A DNA stretch of 64,000 nucleotides, from contig NZ_AP022612.1 of NCBI RefSeq assembly GCF_010729895.1, forward strand, positions 5,766,001-5,830,000, read 5' to 3'. Each line of letters begins with the position of its first letter. The first letter of the stretch is position 1. The DNA comes from Mycolicibacterium confluentis (GTDB lineage: Bacteria; Actinomycetota; Actinomycetes; Mycobacteriales; Mycobacteriaceae). The position numbers were made by a program, and so were the translations under genes. Below the pieces are notes generated by a model. That model was not told the DNA's origin. It made no database searches and saw only the letters and a list, made by a program, of their open reading frames with translations. Positions 29,700 to 38,678 of this stretch are shown one piece after another.

Positions 29700-31022
29700 T
29701 CAGAGCCTACCGCTGGCCTTCATGGCCAGATACCGGTCGGCCAACGCGGGCGCCAACTCCTCCGGTGGGGCGTCGACGACCTCCACGCCGTGCTTGCGCA
29801 TCCGGGCGGCCAGCGCGCGCCGATCATTGCGGGAGCGCTCGGCGGCCGCGGCGTCATAGATCTGCGCGGCGTCAGAGCGACCTTCGGCCAACTCCTCAAC
29901 CCGCGGGTCGCTGACCGCCGCGACGATCACCTGGTGCCGGGTGGACAGCTGGGGCAGCACCGGGAGCAGGCCCTCGTCGAGCGCGGAGGCGTTGAGGTCG
30001 GTGAGCAGCACCACCAGTGCGCGGCGGCGCACCCGGCGCTGGATCGCCGAAACCGCTGCCGTGAAATCGGATTCCACCAGGGCGGGTTCCAGCGGCGCCA
30101 TGGCCTCCACGAGGCGGGCCAGCAGTTCGGTGCGGCTCGCGCCCACCACAGAGGAGCGGGCCACCCGATCATGGGCGAGGAAGTCGACGTGGTCGCCGGC
30201 GCGTGCCGCCAGCGCGGCCAGTAGCAGAGCGGCATCCAGCGACCAGTCCAGGCGGGGCCAACCGCTGGGGTCGCTCGCGGTGGGATCGACGCCGACACGG
30301 CCGGCCGAGGTCCGGCCCGTGTCGACCACCACGACAACTCGGCGGTCGCGCTCGGGTCGCCATGTGCGCACCACGACGTCGGCACGCCGTGCCGTGGCGC
30401 GCCAGTCGATCGAGCGGACGTCGTCGCCCACGACGTACTCGCGCAGCGAGTCGAATTCGGTGCCCTGTCCACGGATCAGCACCGGGATCAGCCCGTCGAG
30501 TTCCCGCAGCTTGGCCAGCCGGGACGGCAGGTGCTTGCGGGACAGGAACGGCGGCAGGATGCGCACGCTCCACGGCGCCCGATGCGTCGACTGCCTGCCC
30601 GCCAACCCGAGCGGCCCGATCGAGCGGGCGGTGACCACCGCGGACTCCTGGTCCCCACGGCGCACTGGCATCAGCCGGGTCGGCACGGAAACATGTTGTC
30701 CCGCAGCCAGATCGACAGGGTGGCTGCGTGGCTCGGCGCGTGCGCTCGGCGGCCACGCGTCGCGTACGACGCCACGGAACCGGGCGCGGCCGGTGTTGCG
30801 GACCTGCAGCTCGACGTCGACGGGCTCACCGAGGCGCGCCGACGTCGACCCCGCGCGGGACAACTGCAGCGCGCGAGGGCTGCCCGCGAGCGCCACATCG
30901 AGCAGCACGGCCACCGCCAGGAGCGCGAGAAGCGCCACGAAAGCCGTTGCCGGCCAGGGGGCCAACGCCACCGGCAGCACGCACAGCAGTGCCACCAGGC
31001 CGGCGCGTCCGGTGAGGATCAC
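29700..31022 (-). CDS. DUF58 protein
   Basis: The 440-residue protein starts with two membrane helices and carries a DUF58 domain (EFDSLREYVVGDDVRSIDWRATARR) followed by a von Willebrand A-like region (VVVVVDTGRTSAGRVG). Such proteins are the usual partners of MoxR ATPases. It is the last gene of the five-gene operon, with its GTG start overlapping the moxR stop by one base. Length and order match Rv3693. Confidence 0.9.
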   Translation of the reverse strand: MILTGRAGLVALLCVLPVALAPWPATAFVALLALLAVAVLLDVALAGSPRALQLSRAGSTSARLGEPVDVELQVRNTGRARFRGVVRDAWPPSARAEPRSHPVDLAAGQHVSVPTRLMPVRRGDQESAVVTARSIGPLGLAGRQSTHRAPWSVRILPPFLSRKHLPSRLAKLRELDGLIPVLIRGQGTEFDSLREYVVGDDVRSIDWRATARRADVVVRTWRPERDRRVVVVVDTGRTSAGRVGVDPTASDPSGWPRLDWSLDAALLLAALAARAGDHVDFLAHDRVARSSVVGASRTELLARLVEAMAPLEPALVESDFTAAVSAIQRRVRRRALVVLLTDLNASALDEGLLPVLPQLSTRHQVIVAAVSDPRVEELAEGRSDAAQIYDAAAAERSRNDRRALAARMRKHGVEVVDAPPEELAPALADRYLAMKASGRL

Positions 31023-32008
31023 TAGCGTGGAACCGGGACCGCGGCCAGAATCCCGTCGAGCACGCCGTCGGGCGTGGCACCCTCGAGTTCGGATTCGGGA
31101 CGCAGCGCCACGCGGTGCCGCAGCGTCGGGCGCGCCATGGCCTTGACGTCGTCGGGGGTGACGTAGTTGCGTCCGGACAGCCAGGCCCAGGATCGGGCGG
31201 TGTTCAACAGCGCGGTCGCACCGCGCGGCGAGACGCCGAGTTGCAGGGCCGGTGAGTTCCGGGTCGCGCCGACGATGTCGACGATGTAGCCCAGGATCTC
31301 GTTGGCCACCAGCACCTGCCGGACCGCGTCGCGGCCCGCCGCGAGTTCGGCCGGCCCGGCCACGGGCTGGATGAACGACAGGTCCCGCGGGTCGAAACCG
31401 TGGGCATGCCGGCCCAGGATCGCGATCTCCTGATCCCGCGGGGGCAGCGGCACATTCAGCTTGAGCAGGAACCGGTCGAGCTGCGCCTCGGGCAGCTGGT
31501 AGGTGCCCTCGTATTCGATGGGGTTCTGGGTCGCCGCGACGATGAACGGGTCCGGCAGTGGCCTGGGCTCACCGTCGATGCTGACCTGCCGTTCCTCCAT
31601 GGCCTCCAGCAGCGCGGCCTGGGTCTTGGGCGGTGTCCGGTTGATCTCGTCGGCCAGCATCAGGTTGGTGAAGACCGGGCCCTGACGGAACTCGAAGGCA
31701 GCGGTGCGGGCGTCGTAGACCAGCGATCCGGTGACGTCGCCGGGCATGAGGTCCGGCGTGAACTGAACCCGCTTGAACTCGAGTTGCAGCGCCGCGGACA
31801 GAGCGCGGACCAGGAGCGTCTTGGCCACGCCCGGAACACCTTCGAGCAGGACGTGCCCGCGGCACAGCAGGGCGATCACCAGTCCGCTGACCACGGCGTC
31901 CTGGCCGACGACGGCCTTGGCGATCTCGGCGCGCAGCGCCAGCAGTGCCGCCCGCGCCGATTCCGAGGCGGCGGACTCGGGCGGGGCCGAAGTGGTGGGG
32001 TGAGTCAC
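31022..32008 (-). CDS. moxR: MoxR-family AAA+ ATPase
   Basis: The 328-residue ATPase has Walker A (EGVPGVAKT), Walker B (LMLADEINR), the sensor motif ATQNP and the MoxR segment QLPEAQLDRF. MoxR proteins act as chaperone-like ATPases that remodel or insert cofactors into partner complexes. GTG 32008 overlaps the stop of the DUF4350 gene as GTGA. It corresponds to moxR2 (Rv3692) by position. Confidence 0.92.
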   Translation of the reverse strand: MTHPTTSAPPESAASESARAALLALRAEIAKAVVGQDAVVSGLVIALLCRGHVLLEGVPGVAKTLLVRALSAALQLEFKRVQFTPDLMPGDVTGSLVYDARTAAFEFRQGPVFTNLMLADEINRTPPKTQAALLEAMEERQVSIDGEPRPLPDPFIVAATQNPIEYEGTYQLPEAQLDRFLLKLNVPLPPRDQEIAILGRHAHGFDPRDLSFIQPVAGPAELAAGRDAVRQVLVANEILGYIVDIVGATRNSPALQLGVSPRGATALLNTARSWAWLSGRNYVTPDDVKAMARPTLRHRVALRPESELEGATPDGVLDGILAAVPVPR

Positions 32009-33150
32009 GAGTGCGCGACCTGCCTTTCGATGTCGTCGAGGGCGTGAGCCAGATGAACCAGATCGTCGTCGGTGGCCGGGGCCGGCCCGAACAGGGTGTG
32101 CTGCACCGAGAGCGGGTCGCTGTCGCCGCCCCGCTGGGCAAGATTCTGCGTGACCGCGGCGACCACCGCCGACGGATCCGCGTTGGCTGCGAGGCCTAGC
32201 CGGGGGAGCAGGCGCTGCAGCGTGGCCGTGCGGAGTGCCGCGGCGGCCTGGTCTCGGGCTCGGTGTGACCGGTACAGCCTGCCGCGGCCCTCGACGGTCT
32301 CGGACGCGCGCACCACGACGGGAAGTCGTTCGGAGACAAGCGGACCCAGCCGTCGGCCCTGCCACAGCGCCACCAGAAGCACGGCGAGACAGAGTTGCAG
32401 CACGATCCAGTTGAACCGATCGGGGATCAGATCGGTGATGTGGGCCGACCCGGTGTGATCACCCTCCATCTCCTGCGGCGCGTACCAGATCAGGCGCGGA
32501 TGCGAGCCCGCCAGATTCATCGCCAGTGCGGCGTTGCCCTCGCGCAGCAGCGTCGAGTTCGTCACGAAATCGGTGGTGCCGACAGCGGTGACGGTGCGCC
32601 CACCGTCGCGATAGCGCACCAGCGCACCGCCGTAGCAGGAGGTCACCTCGACACCGTCGTCGCCCTCGAATGCGTAGGTGGAACTGAACCACACGGTGCC
32701 CGCCTGTTGCGCCTCCCGCAGATCGCAGTCGGGTTCGCCGGTCAACGACGTCTGCGGCGCGTACTCCAACTTCGGAGCCAGGGCCTCCCGTGTGCGCGCA
32801 CTCGGGTTGATCAGCAGCAGGTCTCCCGAGGCGTCGGCCAGCGTCGTGAGCAGGTCTTCCTCCCACAGGTTGTAGGTCTGACCGACGAGCAGCAGGGTGT
32901 TCGGTCCGGACAACCGGGCGGCCTCGGAGGCGGTGGACGCGACCTCGACGTCGACGCCCTGATCGCGCAGCAGTGCCACCAACGCATGCGCACCGTCGGG
33001 TCCCGTCGCGTCGGGATCGAGGAGGCCGCCGTCGCGGGGCGCGGTCAACCAGGTCGTGATCGCGGCGAGCAGCACGATCAGGACGATGCCCAGCGCGACC
33101 CATCGCCACGTCCTGCCGCGACGAAGTGTCGCGGGCACGGTGGCGGTCAT
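32005..33150 (-). CDS. DUF4350 membrane-anchored protein
   Basis: The 381-residue protein has an N-terminal membrane helix (WVALGIVLIVLLAAITTWL), an extracytoplasmic domain of DUF4350 type (glutamine-amidotransferase-like fold; ATGPDGAHALVALLRDQGVD, NTLLLVGQTYNL), a second helix (WIVLQLCLAVLLVALW) and a cytoplasmic helical tail. ATG 33150 overlaps the preceding stop as ATGA. It matches Rv3691 in position. Its role in the MoxR operon is unknown. Confidence 0.85.
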   Translation of the reverse strand: MTATVPATLRRGRTWRWVALGIVLIVLLAAITTWLTAPRDGGLLDPDATGPDGAHALVALLRDQGVDVEVASTASEAARLSGPNTLLLVGQTYNLWEEDLLTTLADASGDLLLINPSARTREALAPKLEYAPQTSLTGEPDCDLREAQQAGTVWFSSTYAFEGDDGVEVTSCYGGALVRYRDGGRTVTAVGTTDFVTNSTLLREGNAALAMNLAGSHPRLIWYAPQEMEGDHTGSAHITDLIPDRFNWIVLQLCLAVLLVALWQGRRLGPLVSERLPVVVRASETVEGRGRLYRSHRARDQAAAALRTATLQRLLPRLGLAANADPSAVVAAVTQNLAQRGGDSDPLSVQHTLFGPAPATDDDLVHLAHALDDIERQVAHS

Positions 33151-33800
33151 CCGACCTCCGCCCAGGATGCGTCCATGGGCGCCGCACCACCGGAATCCGT
33201 CGCACCGCGGGGGCGGGCACGCAGGTGGTCGTCCAGTGCGCACATCAACCGGTAGCCGGCTTCGGTACCGGGACGTTCGCCGAACGTGACGTCGTTGAAT
33301 GCGGTTGCCGCGTCGAGGAATTCGCGGGACAGGTCAGGCATGGAGACGCCGGCCGCGCGTGCCAGCTCGTACGACGTACGGCCGGGCACCGGGGTGAGCA
33401 CCCCGGTCTCCTCCAGTTGCCGCGCGATCGCGCGCAGGCGGTGTCGAATGGCGGCGGCCCAGTCGCCGGAGGCTGCGTACTGTTCGGAGGTCTGCCGGTG
33501 CTGTTCGTTGCTCAGGTCAGCCGTTCCGAACAGCGCATAGTCGTCGCCGCGGTTGGTGCGCATGGTTTTTCGCGCGATACGCACAGCGACCACGACGGCC
33601 ACGATCACGAGGATCACCAGCAGAGTGATCGTGAGGAACCCACCCGGGATCTGAGAACCCTTGGACACGATGCGGAACAGGAGTTCGTCGAGCCATTCGG
33701 TGAGCCGGTCCGACGCCGAGGCCCGGGGGTAGATCGGCTTACTCAGCTCACTCTGGGCAAGGTCGTGCGCGGTGTCACGGTCGATGTCTACGGTTGGCAA
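33147..33800 (-). CDS. DUF4129 membrane protein
   Basis: The 217-residue protein has one central membrane helix (GFLTITLLVILVIVAVVVAV) and a C-terminal DUF4129 domain (AASGDWAAAIRHRLRAIARQLEE, TSYELAR). DUF4129 is found with transglutaminase-like and MoxR systems. No ATG or GTG suits the N-terminus. TTG 33800 with GAGG eight bases upstream gives exactly the length remembered for Rv3690. It starts 10 bases after the preceding gene's stop. Confidence 0.8.
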   Translation of the reverse strand: MPTVDIDRDTAHDLAQSELSKPIYPRASASDRLTEWLDELLFRIVSKGSQIPGGFLTITLLVILVIVAVVVAVRIARKTMRTNRGDDYALFGTADLSNEQHRQTSEQYAASGDWAAAIRHRLRAIARQLEETGVLTPVPGRTSYELARAAGVSMPDLSREFLDAATAFNDVTFGERPGTEAGYRLMCALDDHLRARPRGATDSGGAAPMDASWAEVG

Positions 33801-33810
33801 GGGCGTGACC

Positions 33811-35064
33811 TCAGCGTCGGACCAGCCACAGGTGGTCTGTCGATCCGGGGTCGGCGGGATTGGCCGTCGCACCGGTCTTCAGCGCCAGGTCGAAGGCCTC
33901 CGCGCGGATCCGTCGGTCGGTGTAGAGCAGGACAGTCACACCGGCGGTGAACGGCGTCGTGATGATCTGGCCGATGATCCCGCCGATGCTGGCCAGGATC
34001 ATCGCGCCGATGAACGAGGAACCCGAGGTGGAGGTCAGACCTCCCATCAGCAGTCCCGCGATGGCGAACGGGATGCCGACCGCAAACGCGATGATGTAAG
34101 TGATCAACGCCGTCAGCAGCCAGATCCCGAGGATGCGCCAGAAGCTTCCGCGCACCAGCGCGAACGACCGGGAGATCGAGGCCATCACGGGCTGATGCTC
34201 CAGCACCACCGTCGCGGGTGCGAACAACGTCATCACGGCGAACCACAGGCCGCCCGCGATGGCCGCGAGAGCCAGCGGGATGCCGATCACCACTCCACCC
34301 ACCGGACCGGCAGCAGCGATGAACATCGTGGTGATCAACACCAGGGCCGCCAGCGCCGCCAGGACGACACCGAGCAGCACCAGCGTGACGCCCAGAAGCG
34401 GCAGCAGGCGGCCTCGAATGCGTTGCCACGCTTCGCCGATGGTGATCGAAGTGCCGAAGATCGCGCGGCCGATCACGACGGTGAGCATGCCGGTGAGCAC
34501 CGTGGAGGCCAGCAGGGTCACGATGGTGCCGGGCAGTTCACTCCAGATCGCGGCCGCGAACGCCGTACCGAAACCCGCGTCCTCGGGGTCCATCTCCGCG
34601 ACGGTCCGCATCGGCCCGAGCTGCACCGCGAGCGCGATGATCTGGCTGATGAGCACCACGATCGTCGTCAGGCCCAACGTCGCCTTCGGATTGGTGCGCA
34701 CGTAGCCGACAGCGCCGTTGAAGATGTCGCTGAGCGTGAGCGGACGAAGCGGGATCACGCCGGGCTTGAGCTCCAGCTGTGGGGGTGGATATCCCGCCGC
34801 GGCGCCGTAACCCGGGGGCGGGCCGTAGCCCGGCAGTGTGTATCCAGGCGGTGTGTAGCCGGGTGGTGGGCCGTAGCCGGGCGGGGGCGCACTGCCGGCG
34901 GGCGGCGCATACCCGGGAGGAGGGGGGCCGTATCCGGGCGGGGGCTGCGGCGGGTATCCCGGTGGCGGATAACCGGGCGGCGGATAGCCGGCGCCGTATC
35001 CGGAGGGTTCGCCGCCTGAATACTCCGGCGGCGGCCAACCCTGACCCTGTGGTGGCATGGTCAC
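33811..35064 (-). CDS. Multi-pass membrane protein with Gly/Pro/Tyr-rich N-terminus
   Basis: The 417-residue protein opens with about 95 residues of PPPGYGPPPGY-type repeats and continues with six or more membrane helices resembling the membrane domain seen in some glycerophosphodiester phosphodiesterases. A conserved PLTLSDIFNGAVGYVRTNPK precedes the first helix. It is the first gene of the operon that continues through DUF4129, DUF4350, moxR and DUF58, and it corresponds to Rv3689. GTG 35064 or ATG 35058 could be the start. Confidence 0.85.
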   Translation of the reverse strand: MTMPPQGQGWPPPEYSGGEPSGYGAGYPPPGYPPPGYPPQPPPGYGPPPPGYAPPAGSAPPPGYGPPPGYTPPGYTLPGYGPPPGYGAAAGYPPPQLELKPGVIPLRPLTLSDIFNGAVGYVRTNPKATLGLTTIVVLISQIIALAVQLGPMRTVAEMDPEDAGFGTAFAAAIWSELPGTIVTLLASTVLTGMLTVVIGRAIFGTSITIGEAWQRIRGRLLPLLGVTLVLLGVVLAALAALVLITTMFIAAAGPVGGVVIGIPLALAAIAGGLWFAVMTLFAPATVVLEHQPVMASISRSFALVRGSFWRILGIWLLTALITYIIAFAVGIPFAIAGLLMGGLTSTSGSSFIGAMILASIGGIIGQIITTPFTAGVTVLLYTDRRIRAEAFDLALKTGATANPADPGSTDHLWLVRR

Positions 35065-35188
35065 CGAGAGATCCCCTGTCGTCGTCCCCGATCATGATGA
35101 TCGGTTTCCGACCAGTTTGGCACGACGATCCCCAGTGGCGGATCGGCAAAACGGTCCGCGCGGGTGCCCGCGGCGTAGCGTCGCAGGC

Positions 35189-35653
35189 ATGGCCGAACTC
35201 AAGGACCGCCTGCGGACAGATCTGACGGACGCGATGAAGTCGAAGGACAAGCTGCGGACCGCGACACTGCGGATGCTGTTGGCCGCCATCCAGACCGAAG
35301 AGGTCGCCGGCAAGGAACCTCGAGAACTGACCGACGATGACGTGCTCAAGGTGTTGGCTCGGGAGTCGCGCAAGCGGGGCGAGGCCGCCCAGATCTACGT
35401 CACCAACGGCCGCGGCGAACTGGCCGCCAACGAGCGCGCCGAGGCCCTCGTGATCGACGAGTACCTGCCGACCCCGCTCAACGACGACGAACTGGCCAAC
35501 GTCGTCGACACCGCGATCGCTCAGGTCTCCGAGACCAACGGCGAGGCGCCGACGATGCGACAGATGGGCCAGGTGATGAAGGCCGCCGCCGCGATCGCCG
35601 AGGGCAAGGCCGACGGCGCGCGCATCTCGGCGTTCGTCAAGGACCGCCTCTGA
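35189..35653 (+). CDS. GatB/YqeY-domain protein
   Basis: The 154-residue helical protein has the YqeY signature (LKDRLRTDLTDAMKSKDK, LRTATLRMLLAAI, EYLPTPLND, MGQVMKAA). The domain resembles the tRNA-binding tail of GatB amidotransferase subunits, but the standalone protein has no settled function. TAGCGT (35176-35181) lies seven bases before ATG 35189, and there is no Shine-Dalgarno sequence, so it is probably leaderless. Length matches Rv3688c. Confidence 0.92.
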   Translation: MAELKDRLRTDLTDAMKSKDKLRTATLRMLLAAIQTEEVAGKEPRELTDDDVLKVLARESRKRGEAAQIYVTNGRGELAANERAEALVIDEYLPTPLNDDELANVVDTAIAQVSETNGEAPTMRQMGQVMKAAAAIAEGKADGARISAFVKDRL

Positions 35654-35657
35654 CGGG

Positions 35658-36449
35658 TCAGAACCGGAACAGGGCCTCTTGTGTGGTTGTGGCCACCAAC
35701 CTGTTCGATGTGTCGTAGAACGAGCCGGTGACCAGGCCGCGGGAGCCGCTGTTGTTCATATTGCGCAGGTCGTAGCGGTGCCACTCATGGGGGTTGAACG
35801 GGCGGTGGAACCACACCGCGTGGTCGAGGCTGGTCGCGAAGCCGGCCTCCGGGGTGACCACGGTTCCGGGTGGCCGCGCCCCCGGCACCGTGCCGAAGTC
35901 CGACATGAACGCCAGTGTGCAGGCGCGCACCAGCGGATCGTCCTCGATCTCGTCGCGGGTGCGGAGCCACAGCGGTGGCACCGGGAAGGGACTGTCGGAC
36001 GCCTTCCAGCGGAATTCGAACCTGTCGGCGAGTTCGATGGGAGGGGTCTGCGGGGACATCCCGTCGAGGCCGACAGGGTCGATGGCTGGCGGATGGTGGT
36101 CGACGCCTGATTCAGGGATCTGGAACGACGTGATCATCTCCATGATCACCTTGCCGTGTTGCGTTGCGGTGACCCGGCGCGTGTCGAACGAGCGGCCGTC
36201 GCGGGTGCGCTCGACGACGAACTCGACCTCGGCGTCGTAGCTGCCGCCGCGGACGAAGTACAGGTGCAGCGAGTGCGGGTGTTTGTCGGGTTCCACCGTT
36301 GCTCCGGCCGCACCCAATGACTGCGCCGCGATCAGCCCACCGAACAGTCGGCTGCCCGGACCGGCTGGGGGCTCGGTCACCACGAACGTGTCGCCGTCGC
36401 GGTCGAACTGCAGGAGCTGAGCGATCCAGCTCTTATTGACACCTGTCAC
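35658..36449 (-). CDS. Acyl-CoA thioesterase II (TesB family)
   Basis: The 263-residue protein has the double hotdog fold of TesB, with RLFGGLIAAQSLGAA, DGRSFDTRRVTATQHG and LDHAVWFHRPFNPHEW (containing the catalytic aspartate). It hydrolyses acyl-CoA thioesters. GTG 36449 follows AGGG by nine bases. It lies 11 bases downstream of the SRPBCC gene on the same strand and converges with the YqeY gene. Confidence 0.92.
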   Translation of the reverse strand: MTGVNKSWIAQLLQFDRDGDTFVVTEPPAGPGSRLFGGLIAAQSLGAAGATVEPDKHPHSLHLYFVRGGSYDAEVEFVVERTRDGRSFDTRRVTATQHGKVIMEMITSFQIPESGVDHHPPAIDPVGLDGMSPQTPPIELADRFEFRWKASDSPFPVPPLWLRTRDEIEDDPLVRACTLAFMSDFGTVPGARPPGTVVTPEAGFATSLDHAVWFHRPFNPHEWHRYDLRNMNNSGSRGLVTGSFYDTSNRLVATTTQEALFRF

Positions 36450-36460
36450 GTTCGCCGACC

Positions 36461-36949
36461 CTATCGGGTGGCGAAGTACTTCCCACCATCGGTGGCCAAC
36501 CGGCCGAACCCGGCCTTGAGGACCGGCGCGAGCACCTTGAAGGGCAGGCGCAGCGCATTCCTGGGCTGGATCGCGACCTTCCAGATGAATCGGGTGCCGG
36601 TGCCGTCGGGCAATACCACGTAGTCCTCGGCGAACCGGCGGAACAGCGGTGCATTGGCCTCGGTGACGTAGAAGGAGTAGCCCTGCCCCTCGTCCCAGCG
36701 GAAGAAGTGCTCCCGCACCGCGGCCGGACCCAACCCGACCTCGCGCGTGCTGCCGACGCCGAACGGTCGCGGCGACGTCCACGTCAGCGAGGAGACGGAG
36801 TTCCCCCACGCGGCCAGCGACTCGTCGGACTGCAGCGACTCCCACACCCGCTCGGGTGGGGCGTCGTAGTGCTTCTCGTAGCGGAAGATGTGCGGGGCGG
36901 TGTCCAGGAACCTCGCGTCGGCGGGTTCGAGCGCAAACCAGCGTGCCAT
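36461..36949 (-). CDS. SRPBCC (START/polyketide cyclase-like) protein
   Basis: The 162-residue protein has a typical SRPBCC pattern (FRYEKHYDAPPERVWESL, GVGSTREVGLG, GTGTRFIWKVAIQPR), forming a hydrophobic pocket for a lipid or aromatic ligand. It precedes the TesB gene and may act with it in acyl metabolism. ATG 36949 is chosen by homology to the usual N-terminus. No strong ribosome binding site is seen. Confidence 0.75.
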   Translation of the reverse strand: MARWFALEPADARFLDTAPHIFRYEKHYDAPPERVWESLQSDESLAAWGNSVSSLTWTSPRPFGVGSTREVGLGPAAVREHFFRWDEGQGYSFYVTEANAPLFRRFAEDYVVLPDGTGTRFIWKVAIQPRNALRLPFKVLAPVLKAGFGRLATDGGKYFATR

Positions 36950-37057
36950 CGCATGAGCATGGCACGTGCCCGTGCCGCACGTCACGCCGGATTTGGCGCG
37001 CGGGCCGGCAGCGATAGGCCGGCCTTCGACCAAGGCGCACCCGGGTTCGCCCGGCGC

Positions 37058-37120
37058 GCGCGACACTTAAACCATTGCGCAGACACGCCGAGGTGCGTCG
37101 CAGAGGTTTAAGCCTCGGCG
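37058..37120. repeat. 63-bp palindromic dispersed repeat, copy 2
   Basis: This is the partner of the element at 1497-1559, with the same length and 54 of 63 matching positions. The right arm CGCAGAGGTTTAAG is unchanged, while the left arm has two substitutions. The TTA at 37108-37110 within it is the stop codon of the hydrolase gene that ends here, so the element also encodes that protein's last residues. Confidence 0.8.
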
Positions 37121-38052
37121 GAGAACGGAATCAGCGACTCAGCTCGGCTCGGCGCTAAAACACTTCGTAGGAAAGCGATCTGGTCCTTGACGACGCGGTC
37201 ATGCCATCGGTTGCCGGGATAGACGTCGAAATGGTCGCAGGGGTAGTGATGGACCGTCGCTCGCATCCGCGTCGCCGCCGACGTGGCTGGTGCGGGCGGT
37301 GCGGTCCGGTCCTGATCACCGATCTGCACGAGGGCCGGGCAGGTGACGTTCTTGGCGCTGGTGATCGGTCGATACCCACCCATGGCCAACACCAGTCGCG
37401 CGGTGAACTCGTTGCGCCAGGTGGGCCCGGCGATGTTGTACATCCCTTCGACGGCCCCCTCGGCGCCCAAGCCGGCCACTTCGCCGGGTGCGCCCACGAT
37501 CGGGATGAGCACGGGTGGGCGCCGGAGCAGCTTCGCCGCGACGTCGCGCACGCCATAAGCCATCACGCGCAGGAGGTATCTCGGTCCGAGCGTCCTCAGC
37601 ATGTGTGCGACCACGGGCAGTCCGTCGGTCGCGGGTGTCAGTGAGATGACTGCCGCCAGGCGCGGGTCGTCGGCCGCGACGCGGATGACGTGCCCACCGG
37701 ACAGCGAGACGCCCCATGCCACGATCCGCTCCGGATCCACATTCTCAAGCCGCCGGGCGTAGTCGATCACCGCGTGGTAGTCGGCGATCTGCCGGGGCAG
37801 CGAGATCAATTGTCTTGGCTGTCCAGAGGATTCGGCGAAGTGCCGGTAATCGAACGTCACGACGTCGGTGCCGGCGTCGGCCAGCGCCTCGGCGAACTCG
37901 AACAGCCCGCTGTCCTGTGTCGCACCGAGTCCGTGTGCCATGACGACGCAGGGCCGTCCTGCCGGACCGGCCAGCGCGTCCGTCGTCGCGACGAAGTGCC
38001 GCGCCGCGATGGTGTCGCCGCCGGACTGAATCTGGTGTGCGGCAGACGTCAT
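37108..38052 (-). CDS. Alpha/beta hydrolase
   Basis: The 314-residue protein has an oxyanion segment (VVMAHGLGATQDSGL), a nucleophile elbow (WGVSLSGGH) and a C-terminal histidine (PCDHFDVYPG), as in dienelactone hydrolase or acyl-esterase relatives. ATG 38052 overlaps the TetR stop as ATGA, so it is translated with the TetR and monooxygenase genes. An ester made by a Baeyer-Villiger reaction is a sensible substrate. The last few residues and the TAA stop derive from a dispersed repeat. Confidence 0.88.
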   Translation of the reverse strand: MTSAAHQIQSGGDTIAARHFVATTDALAGPAGRPCVVMAHGLGATQDSGLFEFAEALADAGTDVVTFDYRHFAESSGQPRQLISLPRQIADYHAVIDYARRLENVDPERIVAWGVSLSGGHVIRVAADDPRLAAVISLTPATDGLPVVAHMLRTLGPRYLLRVMAYGVRDVAAKLLRRPPVLIPIVGAPGEVAGLGAEGAVEGMYNIAGPTWRNEFTARLVLAMGGYRPITSAKNVTCPALVQIGDQDRTAPPAPATSAATRMRATVHHYPCDHFDVYPGNRWHDRVVKDQIAFLRSVLAPSRAESLIPFSAEA

Positions 38053-38678
38053 TGCGTTGTCCCTCCGAACAGTGCCATGTGCCAGGCGTGAATGATCGCC
38101 TCGAGAAGCGGGGCCGCGGCCTCGGGTCCGTCGTCGGAGCGGACGTGGCGGTCGAGTACCCGTTCGTTCATTGAGATGAGCGCGTGGGCAAGTGCCCCGG
38201 GGTTGGGGATGTCGATGGTGGGTTGCATGGCGATGAAGTCGCTGACGAACTCCTCGTACCGCTGCAACCACTGGTCCCAGATCGCCTTTGCCTCGGGATC
38301 GGAGTCGCGGGCATCGAGCATGGCCCGGAACAGGGTCCGGTGGGTGTGCCACGACTCGAAGGTCCGCGTCATGGCGTCGACGACGGAGTCTCGCGGGTCG
38401 CCGCCGCCGGCCAGGAATCCTCCGATGGTGAAGACGTCATCGTGGAAGATGCGGGTGAGCAGTTCGGTGACGGCTTCGTGCTTGCCCGCGAAGTAGAAAT
38501 AGAACGCCGGTCGCTTCAACCCCGCCGAGCGCGCCACCTCGGCGACGCTGACCTCAGCCAGCGACTGGGTCTGCAGTTGTTCCGCGAATGCCTCGAGAAG
38601 GCGCAGCCTGCTCTGGTCGCCGCGCGGTTGTGGCCGGCGGGCGTTGCGGCGTGAGGTCTGCGTCGGCTCAGGCGACAC
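38049..38678 (-). CDS. TetR-family regulator
   Basis: The 209-residue protein has the TetR DNA-binding domain (RLLEAFAEQLQTQSLAEVSV, SAGLKRPAFYFYFAGKHEAV) and an all-helical ligand domain. GTG 38678 with GAGG six bases upstream overlaps the end of the monooxygenase gene by 11 bases. It is the middle gene of a three-gene operon and probably represses it through the palindrome at 40083-40106. Confidence 0.88.
   Translation of the reverse strand: MSPEPTQTSRRNARRPQPRGDQSRLRLLEAFAEQLQTQSLAEVSVAEVARSAGLKRPAFYFYFAGKHEAVTELLTRIFHDDVFTIGGFLAGGGDPRDSVVDAMTRTFESWHTHRTLFRAMLDARDSDPEAKAIWDQWLQRYEEFVSDFIAMQPTIDIPNPGALAHALISMNERVLDRHVRSDDGPEAAAPLLEAIIHAWHMALFGGTTQ

Noticed and set aside
36950..37057. Extending the SRPBCC gene to an ATG at 37066
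   Set aside because: The added 39 residues do not resemble the family and would overlap the dispersed repeat.
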